The notes under the pieces were generated by a model. The model ran no database searches. It saw only the letters and a list, made by a program, of their open reading frames with translations, and had not been told where the DNA came from. The translations under genes and the position numbers were made by a program. DNA of 40,259 nt, taken from assembly GCA_946406195.1 (NCBI GenBank), contig CAMJJT010000017.1:1-40259 (forward strand), read 5' to 3'. Positions 1-9,190 of this stretch are shown in pieces; positions within the stretch are counted from its first letter, which is position 1; each line of letters begins with the position of its first letter. The stretch is from an uncultured Bacteroidales bacterium (GTDB lineage: Bacteria > Bacteroidota > Bacteroidia > Bacteroidales > Paludibacteraceae).

Positions 1-1731
1 CCGATGCTCTGCTCCAAGCTCCTTAGAGCCAAGAAAGTGCACGTCGATGCAGATGGAAACCTCGTCGACGACGAGGCAGGGCAGAATAGCTGGTACGACC
101 GTACCGTCGTGCGCGTGCTCGATAAGATAGATATGTATTACGCCAAGTCCCTCGGATGGTGTCTCAAGCATAAGGCGCTGACCGTCCTCATCATCTTCGG
201 CACCTTCGCGCTCTCTCTGCTGCCGGTCTTCACCGGACATATCGGTTCGGACTTCATGCAGGAGCAGGATAATGCCCATCTCTCCGTCACCGTCAAGCTC
301 CAACGCGGTACGCGTATCGAGGAGACCCTCAAGACCGCACGCCAACTCGAGACACGATTCATGGTCCTCGTGCCCGAGATCGAGCTTATCTACACCTCTG
401 CCGGTTCGAACGATGATGCGACCATTGCCGCGCTCTTCTCTTCGACGATGAATAACAAGATCTCCATGACCGTCCGTTTGCCTAAGAAATGGGAGCGTGA
501 CCAGACTATCTGGGAGATAGCCGAGATCCTCCGTCAGGAAATGGCGCGTTACCCCGAGATCGTCGAGTACCAGTGTCAGGTAGCTTCGAACGGTCCTGGT
601 GGCAGCAACACCGTCGATGTGGAGATTTACGGATATGATTTCGATAAGACCTCCCAGCTCGCAGAGCAGACCCGCCGTCTTTGCATGGCTTTGCCCGGTG
701 CGCGTGATGTCAATATCTCCCGTGAGGACGACCGTCCGGATATCAAGATCACCGTCGATAAAGAGAAAGCTTCCCGTCTCGGACTCTCTTCGGCAACCGT
801 CTCTACATACCTCCGCAACCGCGTGGCGGGTATGAACTGCGGTTACCTCAAGGACGACGGCTCCGAGTACGACATCGTCGTCAGACTCCGGGAGGAGGAT
901 CGTAACTCTCTCTCCGACGTGCTCAACCTCACTATCCCTACGCCGACCGGCAAGAAAGTGAAACTCTCCGAAGTAGCTACTATCGGTGAGTACTGGGCAC
1001 CGCCTACCATCGAGCGTAAGTCCCGTCAGCGTATCGTCACCGTCAAGGTCACGCCGTATAACACTTCCCTCGGTGAGTTAGCCGGCCAGATCGAAGCAAC
1101 CGTCCTGCCGCAACTCGACCTGCCTATGGGGTACTCAACCCATATCGGCGGTGACTACGAGGACCAGCAGGAGACCTTCGGCGACATGGGTCTGCTCTTC
1201 GCACTCATCGTCCTGCTCGTCTATATCACCATGGCGTCGCAGTTCGAGTCGCTCCGCATGCCGTTCATCATCATGTTGACAATCTTCCCGGCGCTCACCG
1301 GTGTCATCATGGCACTCTGGCTCACCGGACGAAGCCTTGATATGATCGGTGCCTTGGGTATCGTCCTTCTGGTAGGTATCGTCGTCAAGAATGGTATCGT
1401 CCTCGTGGACTATATCAACCTCATGCGAGAGCGTGGACACGAGCTCAACGAAGCCATCACGATGTCTGGACGCTCACGTATCCGACCGATCCTCATGACC
1501 GCGTTCACCACCATCCTCGGTATGGTGCCGATGGCGGTGTCTAACGGTGAAGGTGCGGAGATGTGGCAGCCGCTTGGTATCGTCGTTATCGGCGGTCTGA
1601 CCGTCTCGACTTTCCTGACGCTCTACCTCGTGCCCGTCCTCTACGGTGCTATGACCAAGCACGGTGACCGCGACAAAAAGGAAGCCCTCCGCAAGAAATT
1701 CATCTTCATGGACCTCAAAGTTAAGAAATAA
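1..1731 (+). CDS. RND-family (HAE1/AcrB-type) efflux permease, C-terminal half, truncated by window edge
   Basis: Inner-membrane proton-driven pump subunit that would work with a periplasmic adaptor and an outer-membrane channel to export drugs or other hydrophobic compounds. The frame is open from base 1 and enters at a PMLCSKLL sequence, the conserved end of TM6 (usually LTPMLCS), so about 450 N-terminal residues lie outside the window. The visible 576 residues contain TM7 (about residues 58-76), the second periplasmic porter/docking lobe (about 80-390) and TM8-12 (from FGDMGLLFALIVLLVYITMA onward). The GIVVKNGIVLVDYIN and GRSRIRPILMTA segments are typical of the hydrophobe/amphiphile efflux group rather than the metal CusA group. 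A PII-like gene follows after 138 bp. The substrate cannot be deduced. Family assignment is secure; the true start is not visible. Confidence 0.93.
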   Translation, partial: PMLCSKLLRAKKVHVDADGNLVDDEAGQNSWYDRTVVRVLDKIDMYYAKSLGWCLKHKALTVLIIFGTFALSLLPVFTGHIGSDFMQEQDNAHLSVTVKLQRGTRIEETLKTARQLETRFMVLVPEIELIYTSAGSNDDATIAALFSSTMNNKISMTVRLPKKWERDQTIWEIAEILRQEMARYPEIVEYQCQVASNGPGGSNTVDVEIYGYDFDKTSQLAEQTRRLCMALPGARDVNISREDDRPDIKITVDKEKASRLGLSSATVSTYLRNRVAGMNCGYLKDDGSEYDIVVRLREEDRNSLSDVLNLTIPTPTGKKVKLSEVATIGEYWAPPTIERKSRQRIVTVKVTPYNTSLGELAGQIEATVLPQLDLPMGYSTHIGGDYEDQQETFGDMGLLFALIVLLVYITMASQFESLRMPFIIMLTIFPALTGVIMALWLTGRSLDMIGALGIVLLVGIVVKNGIVLVDYINLMRERGHELNEAITMSGRSRIRPILMTAFTTILGMVPMAVSNGEGAEMWQPLGIVVIGGLTVSTFLTLYLVPVLYGAMTKHGDRDKKEALRKKFIFMDLKVKK

Positions 1732-1836
1732 TTTATAATTCACAATGTACAATTTACAAAGCGTCCTATCAGCTTTGGTACAAACATCATAGAAAGTACG
1801 TATCTTAAAACGTTGTACTATACTCGTAGAGCCCTT

Positions 1837-1872
1837 TGTTAATTGATAATTGATAATTGTTAATTGATTATG
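1837..1872. repeat. 7-bp degenerate tandem repeat carrying the start codon of the next gene
   Basis: Five heptads in strict 7-nt phase (TGTTAAT, TGATAAT twice, TGTTAAT, TGATTAT), followed by G. The last unit plus that G forms the ATG at 1870. A looser AATT-rich heptad pattern (CACAATG, TACAATT) also follows the upstream stop at 1732-1760. I see nothing recognisable in 1761-1836. Confidence 0.85.
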
Positions 1873-2163
1873 AAATCTGTTATGATCGTATTCAATCAAG
1901 CCAATACCGGCCGTGTCGAATATATGTTGGATGTCTTAGGCATCAAGGGCTTTACGTTCTTTGAGCAAGTACAAGGTCGTGGTACCAACGGCGGTGAACC
2001 CCGCCGCGGTACGCACGCATGGCCGGAGATGAACTCTGCGGTGATGACGGTGGTAGAAGATGAGCAGGTTCCGACCTTACTGGAGTCAGTAAAAAAACTC
2101 GACCTCCGGAATCCGGAGGTCGGTGTTCGTGCCTTTGTCTGGGCTATAGAAGCAACAGTGTAA
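1870..2163 (+). CDS. PII-like small regulatory protein (DUF3240/GlnB-fold type)
   Basis: A 97-residue protein (from the ATG at 1870) with the alternating strand-helix pattern of the ferredoxin-like PII/CutA superfamily: MKSVMIVFN as strand 1, a GRVEYMLDVLGIKGFTFFEQVQGRG helix-strand-loop, and a C-terminal AVMTVVEDEQVPTLLESVKKL unit ending in the strand VRAFVWAIEA. The classic PII T-loop tyrosine context is not recognisable, so nitrogen sensing should not be assumed. PII-like proteins of this size are often found beside RND exporters in Bacteroidota, and here the gene follows one, possibly in the same transcript. A TTG two codons upstream (1864) could also be read as the start, but the ATG gives the family-typical MKxVxIxxN beginning. 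The start lies inside a heptad repeat with no visible ribosome binding site. Confidence 0.7.
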   Translation: MKSVMIVFNQANTGRVEYMLDVLGIKGFTFFEQVQGRGTNGGEPRRGTHAWPEMNSAVMTVVEDEQVPTLLESVKKLDLRNPEVGVRAFVWAIEATV

Positions 2164-2177
2164 GCGATTGAATCGCT
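2163..2177. terminator. Small palindrome between convergent genes, possible weak bidirectional terminator
   Basis: A perfect 7-bp inverted repeat AGCGATT-g-AATCGCT lies between the PII-like stop and the rpoD stop. The loop of 1 nt is too tight for a good hairpin and there is no clear T-tract, so a terminator role is only a guess from the convergent position. Confidence 0.3.
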
Positions 2178-2178
2178 C

Positions 2179-3039
2179 TTATCCGAGGTACGTCCGTAAG
2201 ATGTGACTCCGTTGACCGGTGTCCAGCTTATGGATGGCCTTTTCTTTTATCTGGCGGACACGCTCACGCGTCAGGTGAAGCTCATCGCCAATCTCCTCTA
2301 AGGTCTTTTCCGGCGTGCCGATACCAAAGAACTTACGTAATATATCCGCCTCGCGCGGAGTCAGAGTAGCTAAGGCGCGATTGATTTCCGTAGAGAGCGA
2401 TTCGTTGATCAGGCCTCTATCGGCATTTGGCGAATCTTCATTGACCATTACGTCAATCAGGCTGTTATCTTCTCCTTCTACGAACGGAGCATCCACACTC
2501 ACGTGACGACCCGACATCTTCAGCGTGTCTGCGATCTTATCTACGGGAATGTCTAGCATTTCCGCGAGTTCCTCAGCACTCGGCTTGCGTTCGTGCTCTT
2601 GTTCAAAACGCTGGAAGGCTTTGTTGATTTTATTCATCGAACCTACTTGGTTCAGTGGTAAGCGAACAATACGGCTTTGCTCCGCTAAGGCTTGCAGAAT
2701 AGATTGACGAATCCACCAAACTGCATATGAGATGAACTTAAAACCACGAGTCTCGTCGAATTTCTCGGCGGCCTTGATCAGACCTAAGTTACCTTCGTTA
2801 ATCAAGTCGGGCAAACTTAATCCTTGGTTCTGATACTGCTTGGCTACAGATACAACGAATCGTAAGTTGCTCTTGGTTAACTTTTCCAGAGCGGCGCGGT
2901 CTCCATTACGGATACGCCCCGCCAACTCTACTTCTTCCTCCACCGAAATAAGCTCCTCCCGACCAATCTCTTGCAGATACTTGTCCAGACTTGCCGATTC
3001 ACGGTTGGTAATTGATTTTGTAATTTTTAATTGACGCAT
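2179..3039 (-). CDS. rpoD: RNA polymerase primary sigma factor RpoD (sigma-70/SigA)
   Basis: Housekeeping sigma factor of 286 residues, the short form without region 1.1 that is normal for Bacteroidota. Region 1.2 is [18 protein letters not shown]; regions 2.1-2.4 run from about residue 50 to 135 and include [20 protein letters not shown], and the promoter-melting and -10-reading stretch [15 protein letters not shown]; region 3 follows; region 4.2 is the helix-turn-helix [19 protein letters not shown] near residues 245-265. The start was set at 3039, not at an upstream ATG at 3063, because family members begin [16 protein letters not shown] possible -7 box (TATATTTG, minus strand, 3068-3061) lies 22-29 nt upstream. 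The gene converges on the PII-like gene. Confidence 0.97.
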   Translation of the reverse strand: MRQLKITKSITNRESASLDKYLQEIGREELISVEEEVELAGRIRNGDRAALEKLTKSNLRFVVSVAKQYQNQGLSLPDLINEGNLGLIKAAEKFDETRGFKFISYAVWWIRQSILQALAEQSRIVRLPLNQVGSMNKINKAFQRFEQEHERKPSAEELAEMLDIPVDKIADTLKMSGRHVSVDAPFVEGEDNSLIDVMVNEDSPNADRGLINESLSTEINRALATLTPREADILRKFFGIGTPEKTLEEIGDELHLTRERVRQIKEKAIHKLDTGQRSHILRTYLG

Positions 3040-3060
3040 TCCAATAAACAGAATAATGTA

Positions 3061-3068
3061 CAAATATA
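3061..3068 (-). promoter_or_regulatory. Possible -7 box for rpoD
   Basis: Reads TATATTTG on the minus strand, matching the Bacteroidota TAnnTTTG consensus, about 22 nt before the ATG. No TTTG sits at the expected distance upstream, so the -33 element is missing and the call is tentative. Confidence 0.35.
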
Positions 3069-3142
3069 AGGGCGCTCAGCCCAACCATTCATTTCGCTTT
3101 ATCTTACAAGCAAGCTTGACGCTAAATCGTAATGAACGGTTG

Positions 3143-3216
3143 TGATCCGGTCGGGATTCGAACCCGAGACCCACAGCTTAGAAGGCTGTTGCTCTATCCA
3201 GCTGAGCTACCGGACC
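3143..3216 (-). tRNA. tRNA-Arg (anticodon UCU)
   Basis: The minus-strand sequence folds as a cloverleaf: acceptor arm GGTCCGG pairing with CCGGATC (one G-T pair), discriminator A, D-arm GCTC/GAGC, anticodon stem ACAGC/GCTGT with loop CTTCTAA (anticodon TCT), and T-arm CGGGTTCGAATCCCG. Length is 74 nt and CCA is not encoded, so it must be added after transcription. It reads AGA codons. It has its own promoter immediately upstream at 3234-3265. Confidence 0.97.
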
Positions 3217-3233
3217 GCACGCAAAAAAGCGTG

Positions 3234-3265
3234 CAAAGGTACTGCTTTTTTTTTATATATGCAAA
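3234..3265 (-). promoter_or_regulatory. Promoter of tRNA-Arg (TTTG-20-TACCTTTG)
   Basis: On the minus strand TTTG (3265-3262), a 20-nt spacer and TACCTTTG (3241-3234) match the Bacteroidota housekeeping promoter. A 6-bp inverted repeat, GCACGC-A6-GCGTGC at 3217-3234, lies between the -7 box and the mature tRNA 5' end. Confidence 0.75.
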
Positions 3266-3280
3266 TTTTTGCACATTTTT

Positions 3281-3595
3281 TTACAAAAGAGCATCAAAAA
3301 GTTGTGCCAAATCTTGTTTTCGGCACGCACCTACATGGCGATTTACCAGTTCGCCGTTTTGGAAGAAGAGCATCGTCGGGATGTTCATGATACCGTACTC
3401 TTCGCAGGTGTCCGGGTTGTCATCCACGTTCAGTTTACCTACAACCACTTTGCCTTCATACTCATTGGACAACTCTTCCAGAATCGGAAGCATCATCTTA
3501 CAAGGACCACACCATGCGGCCCAGAAATCTACCACTAATGGTTTGCCTGACGCAATCACATCCTTGATGTTAGCGTCTGTAATTTCTACTGTCAT
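3281..3595 (-). CDS. trxA: Thioredoxin
   Basis: Cytoplasmic protein-disulfide reductase of 104 residues, the standard thioredoxin length. The active site WCGPCK is at about residues 28-33, preceded by the FWA.W context, and the cis-proline loop is IPTMLFF near residue 73. It has no signal peptide. The ATG at 3595 overlaps the stop codon of the upstream clp gene by 4 nt (ATGA), which indicates a shared transcript and translational coupling with the unfoldase. No rho-independent terminator is visible before the tRNA. Confidence 0.95.
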   Translation of the reverse strand: MTVEITDANIKDVIASGKPLVVDFWAAWCGPCKMMLPILEELSNEYEGKVVVGKLNVDDNPDTCEEYGIMNIPTMLFFQNGELVNRHVGACRKQDLAQLFDALL

Positions 3596-5871
3596 ACTTG
3601 TTGTTTGATATTTTTAATTGTGATACGTTTTTGGTTGGGTTTGCGCAACAGGATCTCTGTCAGCGAATCTTCCAGATAGGTCTGCACAGCCCGTTTAACG
3701 GGTCGCGCTCCGTTCTTGGTGTCGAAACTCTTGTCCACCAGTTGTCCGATCACCTCCGGCGTGACACTCAGTTGATGTCCTTGTGTCTTGAGGCGTTGTT
3801 GCAGCAGGCTGATCTCAATACGAACAATCTGTCCGATAGTGTCGCGGCTCAGCGGTTCGAAGGTAACGATATTGTCGATACGATTGACGAACTCCGGCGG
3901 GAATTGTTTTTGAAGTGCTTTGAGCAGCATCTTATTGGTCTCTTTTTGACTCATCTCGCCGGAGTGGAAACCTACGCCTCCTCCGAATTCCTGTAACTGC
4001 CTTGTGCCAACGTTACTTGTCAGCACGATGATCGTATTGCGGAAGTCAACGACATGTCCCTGACGGTCGGTCAGACGTCCTTCGTCCAGTACTTGCAACA
4101 AGACATTGAAGATATCCGGATGTGCTTTCTCTATCTCATCAAAGAGCACGATAGAGTAGGGTTTGCGGCGCACAGCTTCAGTCAGTTTGCCACCTTCCTC
4201 GTGCGCTACGTATCCCGGAGGAGCGCCTACCAGCAGACTCACGGTGTGTTTCTCCATATATTCCGACATGTCGAATCGGATGAGGGCGTCCTTGGATCCG
4301 AATAACTCCTCAGCCAGACATTGCGCCAGATAGGTCTTGCCGACACCGGTTTGTCCCAGGAAGAAGAACGTGCCGATAGGCCGTTTGGGATCTCGTAATC
4401 CCAGACGACTCCGTTGGATTGCTTTAACGACTGTATCGACCGCTCTGTCCTGACCGATGATACGGCGTCGAAGCACCTCACCCATTGTGCGTAACCGTTC
4501 GTTCTCGGCTGTAGCGACGCGCTGAACGGGTACGCCGCTCATCATGCTGACGACTCCTGCTACGTCTTCCGGGGTGATGGTGTAGGTGGATTGCTCGTCC
4601 TGCGTCTGTTGTTTGGCGTGACTACGGGCACCTACTTCATCCATCACATCAATCGCTTTGTCCGGGAAAGCGCGGTCGGTCAGATAGCGTTCGCTCAGAC
4701 CCACACAGGCTTTGAGCACCTCGCGCGTGTAGATCACATGGTGATAATCTGCATAGTGGTCGCTCAGTTTGGTGAGGATAGTGTAGGTCTCATCGCCTGT
4801 AGTAGGACGAACGATCACTTTTTGGAAACGACGTTCCAGCGCGCCATCTTTCTCGATGGATTTGGCGTATTCGGCAGTCGTCGTGGCACCGATACATTGT
4901 ACCTCTCCTCGCGCCAAGGCTGGTTTGAGGATATTAGCTGCATCCAACGAACCGGAGGCATTTCCGGCGCCGATAATCGTGTGTATCTCGTCGATGAAGA
5001 GGATGATTTCGGGGTGCTCGCGTAACTCCGTGATGACATTCTTCATCCGCTCTTCAAACTGACCGCGGTAGGTTGTTTCCGCTACCATGGACGCTAAATC
5101 CAGCGTCACGATCCGTTTATTGCTCAATGCACCGGCCTGCTCGCCTTTGATACGCAGTGCCAAACCCTCTACGATAGCGGATTTGCCTACCCCCGGTTCT
5201 CCGATCAGGATAGGGTTGTTCTTCTTGCGCCGACTTAGAATCTGCACGATGCGCTCTATCTCCACTTCGCGACCCACTACCGGATCCAGTTGTCCGTCTT
5301 CGGCTAATTGGGTCAAGTCTCGGCCGTATTTATCCAATGCGTTCGTGGCGCTTTTCTTTCCCTTCGTCTGCGGTTGTTCAGGTTGCCAAGGACCTTCATT
5401 TAGGTCTCCCATTTGCTGCGCACTGTTAGTGGGTACCTCACCGCTGTAATGAGGCTGACCGTAGATATTAACCAACTGCTCGTAGCTGATACCCCATGCT
5501 TCCTCCAAATAGGATGCGACAGGGTTGATCCCTTCGCGCATGATAGCCAGCAGCAGATGTGCCGTGCTGACAGCTTCGGATAGGTATTCCCTGCTGATTC
5601 CTTCTGCTATCCGCAATATACGCTCCGCATTGCTTGTGCGGCCTTCCGTCTTAACGGCGTTGGTTGATAAGAGCTGTAACTGCCGTTCAAAATATGCTTT
5701 GCCTTCCTCTGGCTTGAAATTCGCTTGGAGCAGCAAATCATATGCAGAGCACTCTACCAGCCTTAGAATAGCCAGCATGAAATGGGCGGTATCTGCCTTT
5801 CCGCTCTGCAACCGTTCTGCCTCCTCTTGCGCATAAACGATAATCCGGTTTAAATTCTGTGTTACTATCAT
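3592..5871 (-). CDS. ATP-dependent Clp protease ATP-binding subunit (ClpA/ClpC-type AAA+ unfoldase)
   Basis: Hexameric unfoldase that would feed substrates to ClpP. 759 residues: two N-terminal Clp-N repeats (about 1-140), AAA-1 with Walker A GEPGVGKS (224-231) and Walker B LFIDE (291-295), and AAA-2 with Walker A GQTGVGKT (506-513) and Walker B VLFDE (575-579). A VGF loop at 633-635 matches the ClpP-docking tripeptide of ClpA/ClpC, so protease partnership is likely. Between the AAA domains only about 30 residues (near 418-450) replace the long coiled-coil middle domain of ClpC/ClpB, so the architecture and length are ClpA-like. I cannot see whether ClpP is encoded elsewhere. It is followed by trxA with a 4-nt overlap and preceded by a porin gene across a 16-bp AATT-rich gap. 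Confidence 0.9.
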   Translation of the reverse strand: MIVTQNLNRIIVYAQEEAERLQSGKADTAHFMLAILRLVECSAYDLLLQANFKPEEGKAYFERQLQLLSTNAVKTEGRTSNAERILRIAEGISREYLSEAVSTAHLLLAIMREGINPVASYLEEAWGISYEQLVNIYGQPHYSGEVPTNSAQQMGDLNEGPWQPEQPQTKGKKSATNALDKYGRDLTQLAEDGQLDPVVGREVEIERIVQILSRRKKNNPILIGEPGVGKSAIVEGLALRIKGEQAGALSNKRIVTLDLASMVAETTYRGQFEERMKNVITELREHPEIILFIDEIHTIIGAGNASGSLDAANILKPALARGEVQCIGATTTAEYAKSIEKDGALERRFQKVIVRPTTGDETYTILTKLSDHYADYHHVIYTREVLKACVGLSERYLTDRAFPDKAIDVMDEVGARSHAKQQTQDEQSTYTITPEDVAGVVSMMSGVPVQRVATAENERLRTMGEVLRRRIIGQDRAVDTVVKAIQRSRLGLRDPKRPIGTFFFLGQTGVGKTYLAQCLAEELFGSKDALIRFDMSEYMEKHTVSLLVGAPPGYVAHEEGGKLTEAVRRKPYSIVLFDEIEKAHPDIFNVLLQVLDEGRLTDRQGHVVDFRNTIIVLTSNVGTRQLQEFGGGVGFHSGEMSQKETNKMLLKALQKQFPPEFVNRIDNIVTFEPLSRDTIGQIVRIEISLLQQRLKTQGHQLSVTPEVIGQLVDKSFDTKNGARPVKRAVQTYLEDSLTEILLRKPNQKRITIKNIKQQV

Positions 5872-5887
5872 TGTTAACTATTAATTA

Positions 5888-7831
5888 TCAATTATAAAAG
5901 TGCCATGCTACGCCTGCGCGGATCACGTCGCGGTTCGTGGGATAATTAGGCATGGCTAAGTAGTCAATGCTATTCTTCATAAATAAATGGTTCAGGTGTT
6001 GGTATTGCACGAAAAAGCGCAAACGGATAGAGCGTACATAAAAACTGGCATATACGCTCATCCAAGGGTAGTTACCTACGCTTGTCTGTTGTTGGGTGGC
6101 AAATAAGCCGGTGGCGGGACATAGTACGGGCGCTTTGTATCTGGTGAAATAGCGCAGGTCCACACCAATCTGTGCGTCCATGGCGTGGCGAAACCATGAA
6201 CCATGGTAATAAAGCCTGTTTTGTAACGTTACTAACGGAACAGGCAGCACGCTGTCATTCGTGGAGTGCTGGATAATAACGCGATTCTCTAAATTGACCC
6301 ACGGTGTGGTGATGTCCAAACCTATATCCCCGGTCATGATCTGCACACTTCCTCTGTACTGGTGTGGCATCCAATCCGATGCTGTGACAAAAATGGGATT
6401 CGCGCGGTTCTCAAAACTGAAATCAATAGAGGGCGTGACCCATTTGGTGGGATAGGAAATAGAGGCTCCGCCTAAGAACCGGTAGGTGAACCCGAACGAG
6501 TTGTCCCATTTCAGGTGGTTGGAGGTATAGTGTTGCAGGTACGGGCTGGGAGTGATGCTCTTGGCGAACGCTCGTGCGTTGATATGTAGGGTGTTACCAC
6601 CGGCTTTGAACTTGGTCTCCAATTCTCCGTGTACGTCAAACTCACCGATCTTGTAGCCCAGCAGACACACTTTGCCTTCCACCATATAAAGTATATGCGC
6701 GCCGCTTCGTTTATGGATGGAACCGCCTACGTACGTGTTGTTCATCCATCGGTAGTCATGAATACTGTCGTACCGGACGCTGTCATATAAGATACGTTGA
6801 CATTCGTTCATGGCGAAAACGGTAGCACCGAATTTTAATTTCGTGTTGTACGCTTCGCAGAAAGTCACGGCTATCGTGTTCCTGATCGTCAGCACATCCG
6901 TGGTGTCGGCTGTCTCCGGGACGTTGAAATAGGTGGTGTCGTAAAATCCTTGGTTAGGATTCTTCTCAACGTAACGCCTGTAGGAATCGTTGGTCTCGAA
7001 AATATGCGAAAAAGTCATCAACGGGATGTCTTCCGTACGGATCGTGTCCCGCTTGATCTTCTTTCCGTCTTCGATCACTTCTATCGAGTCGTGGTACTCT
7101 CGCTCTTGGGTCAATGAATACTGGTTGTGCAGATAGCCGCTCAAAAAACGATACCCCACCATTCCTCCGTCCGCTAATCTGGTCGGTAAGTCATTCGTTC
7201 CTAATTTGCCGCGTAGGTCTTCAATGTCCACCAATCCTCCGTTATTGAATGAACTGAGTTGGCTCCAACTGAAAGCCCCGTGCATACTGTAGTTCGTTCC
7301 TGTATAACTGCCCCATATGGAGCCTCGGAATAACTTACCGGCGGTGTTGGCGTAATGACCGATCGACTTTAGGTACTCCATGTCCAAACCCAAGTTCGTC
7401 CGTTTGCCGATGTTACCGGTGAATAGTACGCTGATGTCGTGCTCCGAAGAGAAACCTCTCTTGTAGGCGATCGCGGAATAAGGGGTCGTCGTGTTGAAAA
7501 ACCGTTGTTGCTGAGCGGTCACTACGTAGGGCGCCAGACTCCACGCAAACGGATCATCAATCGTCTCCAGCCGTTCTTGCACAATGCGTGACTCGATCGG
7601 CGATACCAATACATTTCCGTTCATCGCGCTGTTGGTGGAGTAACGATGTTGGATGTCGATGTCGAAATAATTGAGCATCGTGGTGTCCTTGAACGGAATA
7701 GTATCCGCTATCGCACTGTAGTTCGGCATAGTCCATGTGCGCACAACGGTTCGTGTACGCGGCGGCTTGGCAGCGGCCCATAAGGTCGCTGCCAACAGCA
7801 CTAATACTATTCCGATACGAAGAATTTTCAA
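5888..7831 (-). CDS. Putative outer-membrane porin (Porin_10-like)
   Basis: A 647-residue secreted beta-barrel protein. Residues 1-20 form a signal peptide (MKILR followed by a hydrophobic core ending LWAAA). The rest alternates aromatic and small residues as in barrel strands, and the protein ends with the aromatic strand GVAWHFYN. Overall length and the early TMLNYFDIDIQHRYSTN and PVIS-like region resemble the Bacteroidota putative porin family; family assignment is from memory of that pattern. The start is TTG at 7831: in this frame a TGA lies two codons upstream and no ATG occurs early, while the TTG gives a normal charged n-region. Both this TTG and the stop of the upstream GH57 gene lie in one heptad array. 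It may belong to the long minus-strand operon running from manC to trxA. Confidence 0.75.
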   Translation of the reverse strand: MKILRIGIVLVLLAATLWAAAKPPRTRTVVRTWTMPNYSAIADTIPFKDTTMLNYFDIDIQHRYSTNSAMNGNVLVSPIESRIVQERLETIDDPFAWSLAPYVVTAQQQRFFNTTTPYSAIAYKRGFSSEHDISVLFTGNIGKRTNLGLDMEYLKSIGHYANTAGKLFRGSIWGSYTGTNYSMHGAFSWSQLSSFNNGGLVDIEDLRGKLGTNDLPTRLADGGMVGYRFLSGYLHNQYSLTQEREYHDSIEVIEDGKKIKRDTIRTEDIPLMTFSHIFETNDSYRRYVEKNPNQGFYDTTYFNVPETADTTDVLTIRNTIAVTFCEAYNTKLKFGATVFAMNECQRILYDSVRYDSIHDYRWMNNTYVGGSIHKRSGAHILYMVEGKVCLLGYKIGEFDVHGELETKFKAGGNTLHINARAFAKSITPSPYLQHYTSNHLKWDNSFGFTYRFLGGASISYPTKWVTPSIDFSFENRANPIFVTASDWMPHQYRGSVQIMTGDIGLDITTPWVNLENRVIIQHSTNDSVLPVPLVTLQNRLYYHGSWFRHAMDAQIGVDLRYFTRYKAPVLCPATGLFATQQQTSVGNYPWMSVYASFYVRSIRLRFFVQYQHLNHLFMKNSIDYLAMPNYPTNRDVIRAGVAWHFYN

Positions 7832-7852
7832 TTTTCAATTTTCAATTTTCAA
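7825..7852. repeat. Perfect 7-bp tandem repeat spanning a stop and a start codon
   Basis: Four exact copies of TTTTCAA on the plus strand (TTGAAAA on the minus strand). The GH57 stop TGA (7851-7849) and the porin TTG start (7831-7829) are both made from it. Confidence 0.9.
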
Positions 7853-9114
7853 TTCTTCTTCTTTAGCTTGGCTTGAAGAAGCTGAATCTCCTCTTCCTGA
7901 TTGCGGATGGTCTTGAGCAACTCGTTCAACTCTTCATTCTCAATCGTTGTTGGGTATTGCTCTTCCACGGTCTGCAAGAAATCAGAAAGCACGTTCATAT
8001 AATTGATGAACGCGTCGTAAGCCGATTCATACTGCGTCTCGCCTTGATCAATATGATTCATGTAATGCAGGTAGTTCACGTCCTGAAGGCGCAACCAATT
8101 GGTCTTCAGCGCCTTGTCTTGGCACAGGTGAACACGCTCTGCTACTGCGAACAACTTATGAATCGCCTCCTGCTGCAAATCATTGCCGGCGTAGATACTC
8201 AGGTCTTTCGCCTCGCCGCTCCATGTCAGCGGATAGGGGCTGGACAGCACGTCGTTGGCCGCCAGTTTCTTAGCCGCCTCACTCGGTGTCATAAAGCCCA
8301 TCTCACGCTCCAACGCATAGTACGGCAACGCTTTCAGGAAATCGAAAATACCGGTTCCGGCATTTTGACGAACACCGAAAGTCTCAGCGCCAACCCATAT
8401 ATTAATGATCTCATCCTCTTCGGGCAGTGCTTGCAACTGATTGGCATATTTCTCTGCATCCATCGGGAAATTAGCCCATCCCGGATCGGAGAAATGGAAA
8501 CTCAACTCATCGCTCAGATTCGTATTGCGCAGCAACACTTTCATCTTCGGAGCGCCAGCCGACTGATAGAGATGGTTCGGGCTCTTCCAACTGATGATGT
8601 GTTTGGCACCTTCGGTCATGATCGTCTTGTAACCCATCTTGTTCAGGTTATAAGCCAACTCGTCGGTGTACAGCAACTCTGTGTTCCAAACAGTTTGTGC
8701 CTTCACGCCAAGGATCGACTCCAACAGCGCAGCCTGTTTCTTGAACTGCTCTTTCATCTCGCTCTCGTTGTACTCCGATGCTAACGAATAGCTGTACGGT
8801 GTAGCAAGGAACTCAACACATTTGCTGGCAGCCAACTCCTTGAGGATGTCAATCATCTCCGGGTTGAACTGCTCGAACATCTCAATAATCGTACCGCTTA
8901 CGCTGATGGCGCAGTGGAACTTGCCCTTACTCAGGTTGATCATGTCCTTGATCGTTTGGCATAGCGGCAGATAGGAGGTCTGTACCAGCCAGTTAACATG
9001 TTCCTCGGTCGCCATGTCATCGTAATAATAATGATCATGACCGATCTCAAAGAAACGATAGCGCTTCAGACGATACGGGCTATGCATCTGGAAGCAAAAA
9101 CATATATTTTTCAT
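7849..9114 (-). CDS. GH57 family alpha-amylase-like protein, probable loss of acid/base residue
   Basis: A 421-residue cytoplasmic protein of the glycoside hydrolase 57 (alpha/beta)7-barrel type. The opening FCFQMHSPYRLKRYRFF and HDHYYYDD match Bacteroidota GH57 amylase homologues. The region normally holding the catalytic nucleophile is WNTELLY, with Glu146 kept. The region normally reading DYETFG, whose Asp is the acid/base, reads GAETFG here (Gly242-Ala243), so that residue seems absent. The C-terminus is a short coiled coil rich in E, Q, L and K (about 390-421). Gene order debranching enzyme, GT4, GH57 is the glycogen cluster seen in Bacteroides, which supports a role in glycogen metabolism, perhaps non-catalytic. 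No terminator is seen after it. Confidence 0.85.
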   Translation of the reverse strand: MKNICFCFQMHSPYRLKRYRFFEIGHDHYYYDDMATEEHVNWLVQTSYLPLCQTIKDMINLSKGKFHCAISVSGTIIEMFEQFNPEMIDILKELAASKCVEFLATPYSYSLASEYNESEMKEQFKKQAALLESILGVKAQTVWNTELLYTDELAYNLNKMGYKTIMTEGAKHIISWKSPNHLYQSAGAPKMKVLLRNTNLSDELSFHFSDPGWANFPMDAEKYANQLQALPEEDEIINIWVGAETFGVRQNAGTGIFDFLKALPYYALEREMGFMTPSEAAKKLAANDVLSSPYPLTWSGEAKDLSIYAGNDLQQEAIHKLFAVAERVHLCQDKALKTNWLRLQDVNYLHYMNHIDQGETQYESAYDAFINYMNVLSDFLQTVEEQYPTTIENEELNELLKTIRNQEEEIQLLQAKLKKKN

Positions 9115-9150
9115 AATGATTATAATTTGTCAATGATTAAATAATTCCAT

Positions 9151-9190
9151 CGTACATAAATCGTACATTGTACATTTGTCCTTCGTACAT
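9151..9190. repeat. Short CGTACAT-type repeats before the GH57 gene
   Basis: Four copies of (C)GTACAT at 9151, 9162, 9170 and 9184 with irregular 7-14 nt spacing. They fill the 75-bp gap between the GT4 stop and the GH57 start; the TAA of the GT4 gene (9192-9190) overlaps the last copy. Confidence 0.6.

Noticed and set aside
3040..3063. Upstream ATG start for rpoD (MYIILFIG extension)
   Set aside because: RpoD proteins of this phylum start [10 protein letters not shown], and the extension overlaps the probable promoter region.
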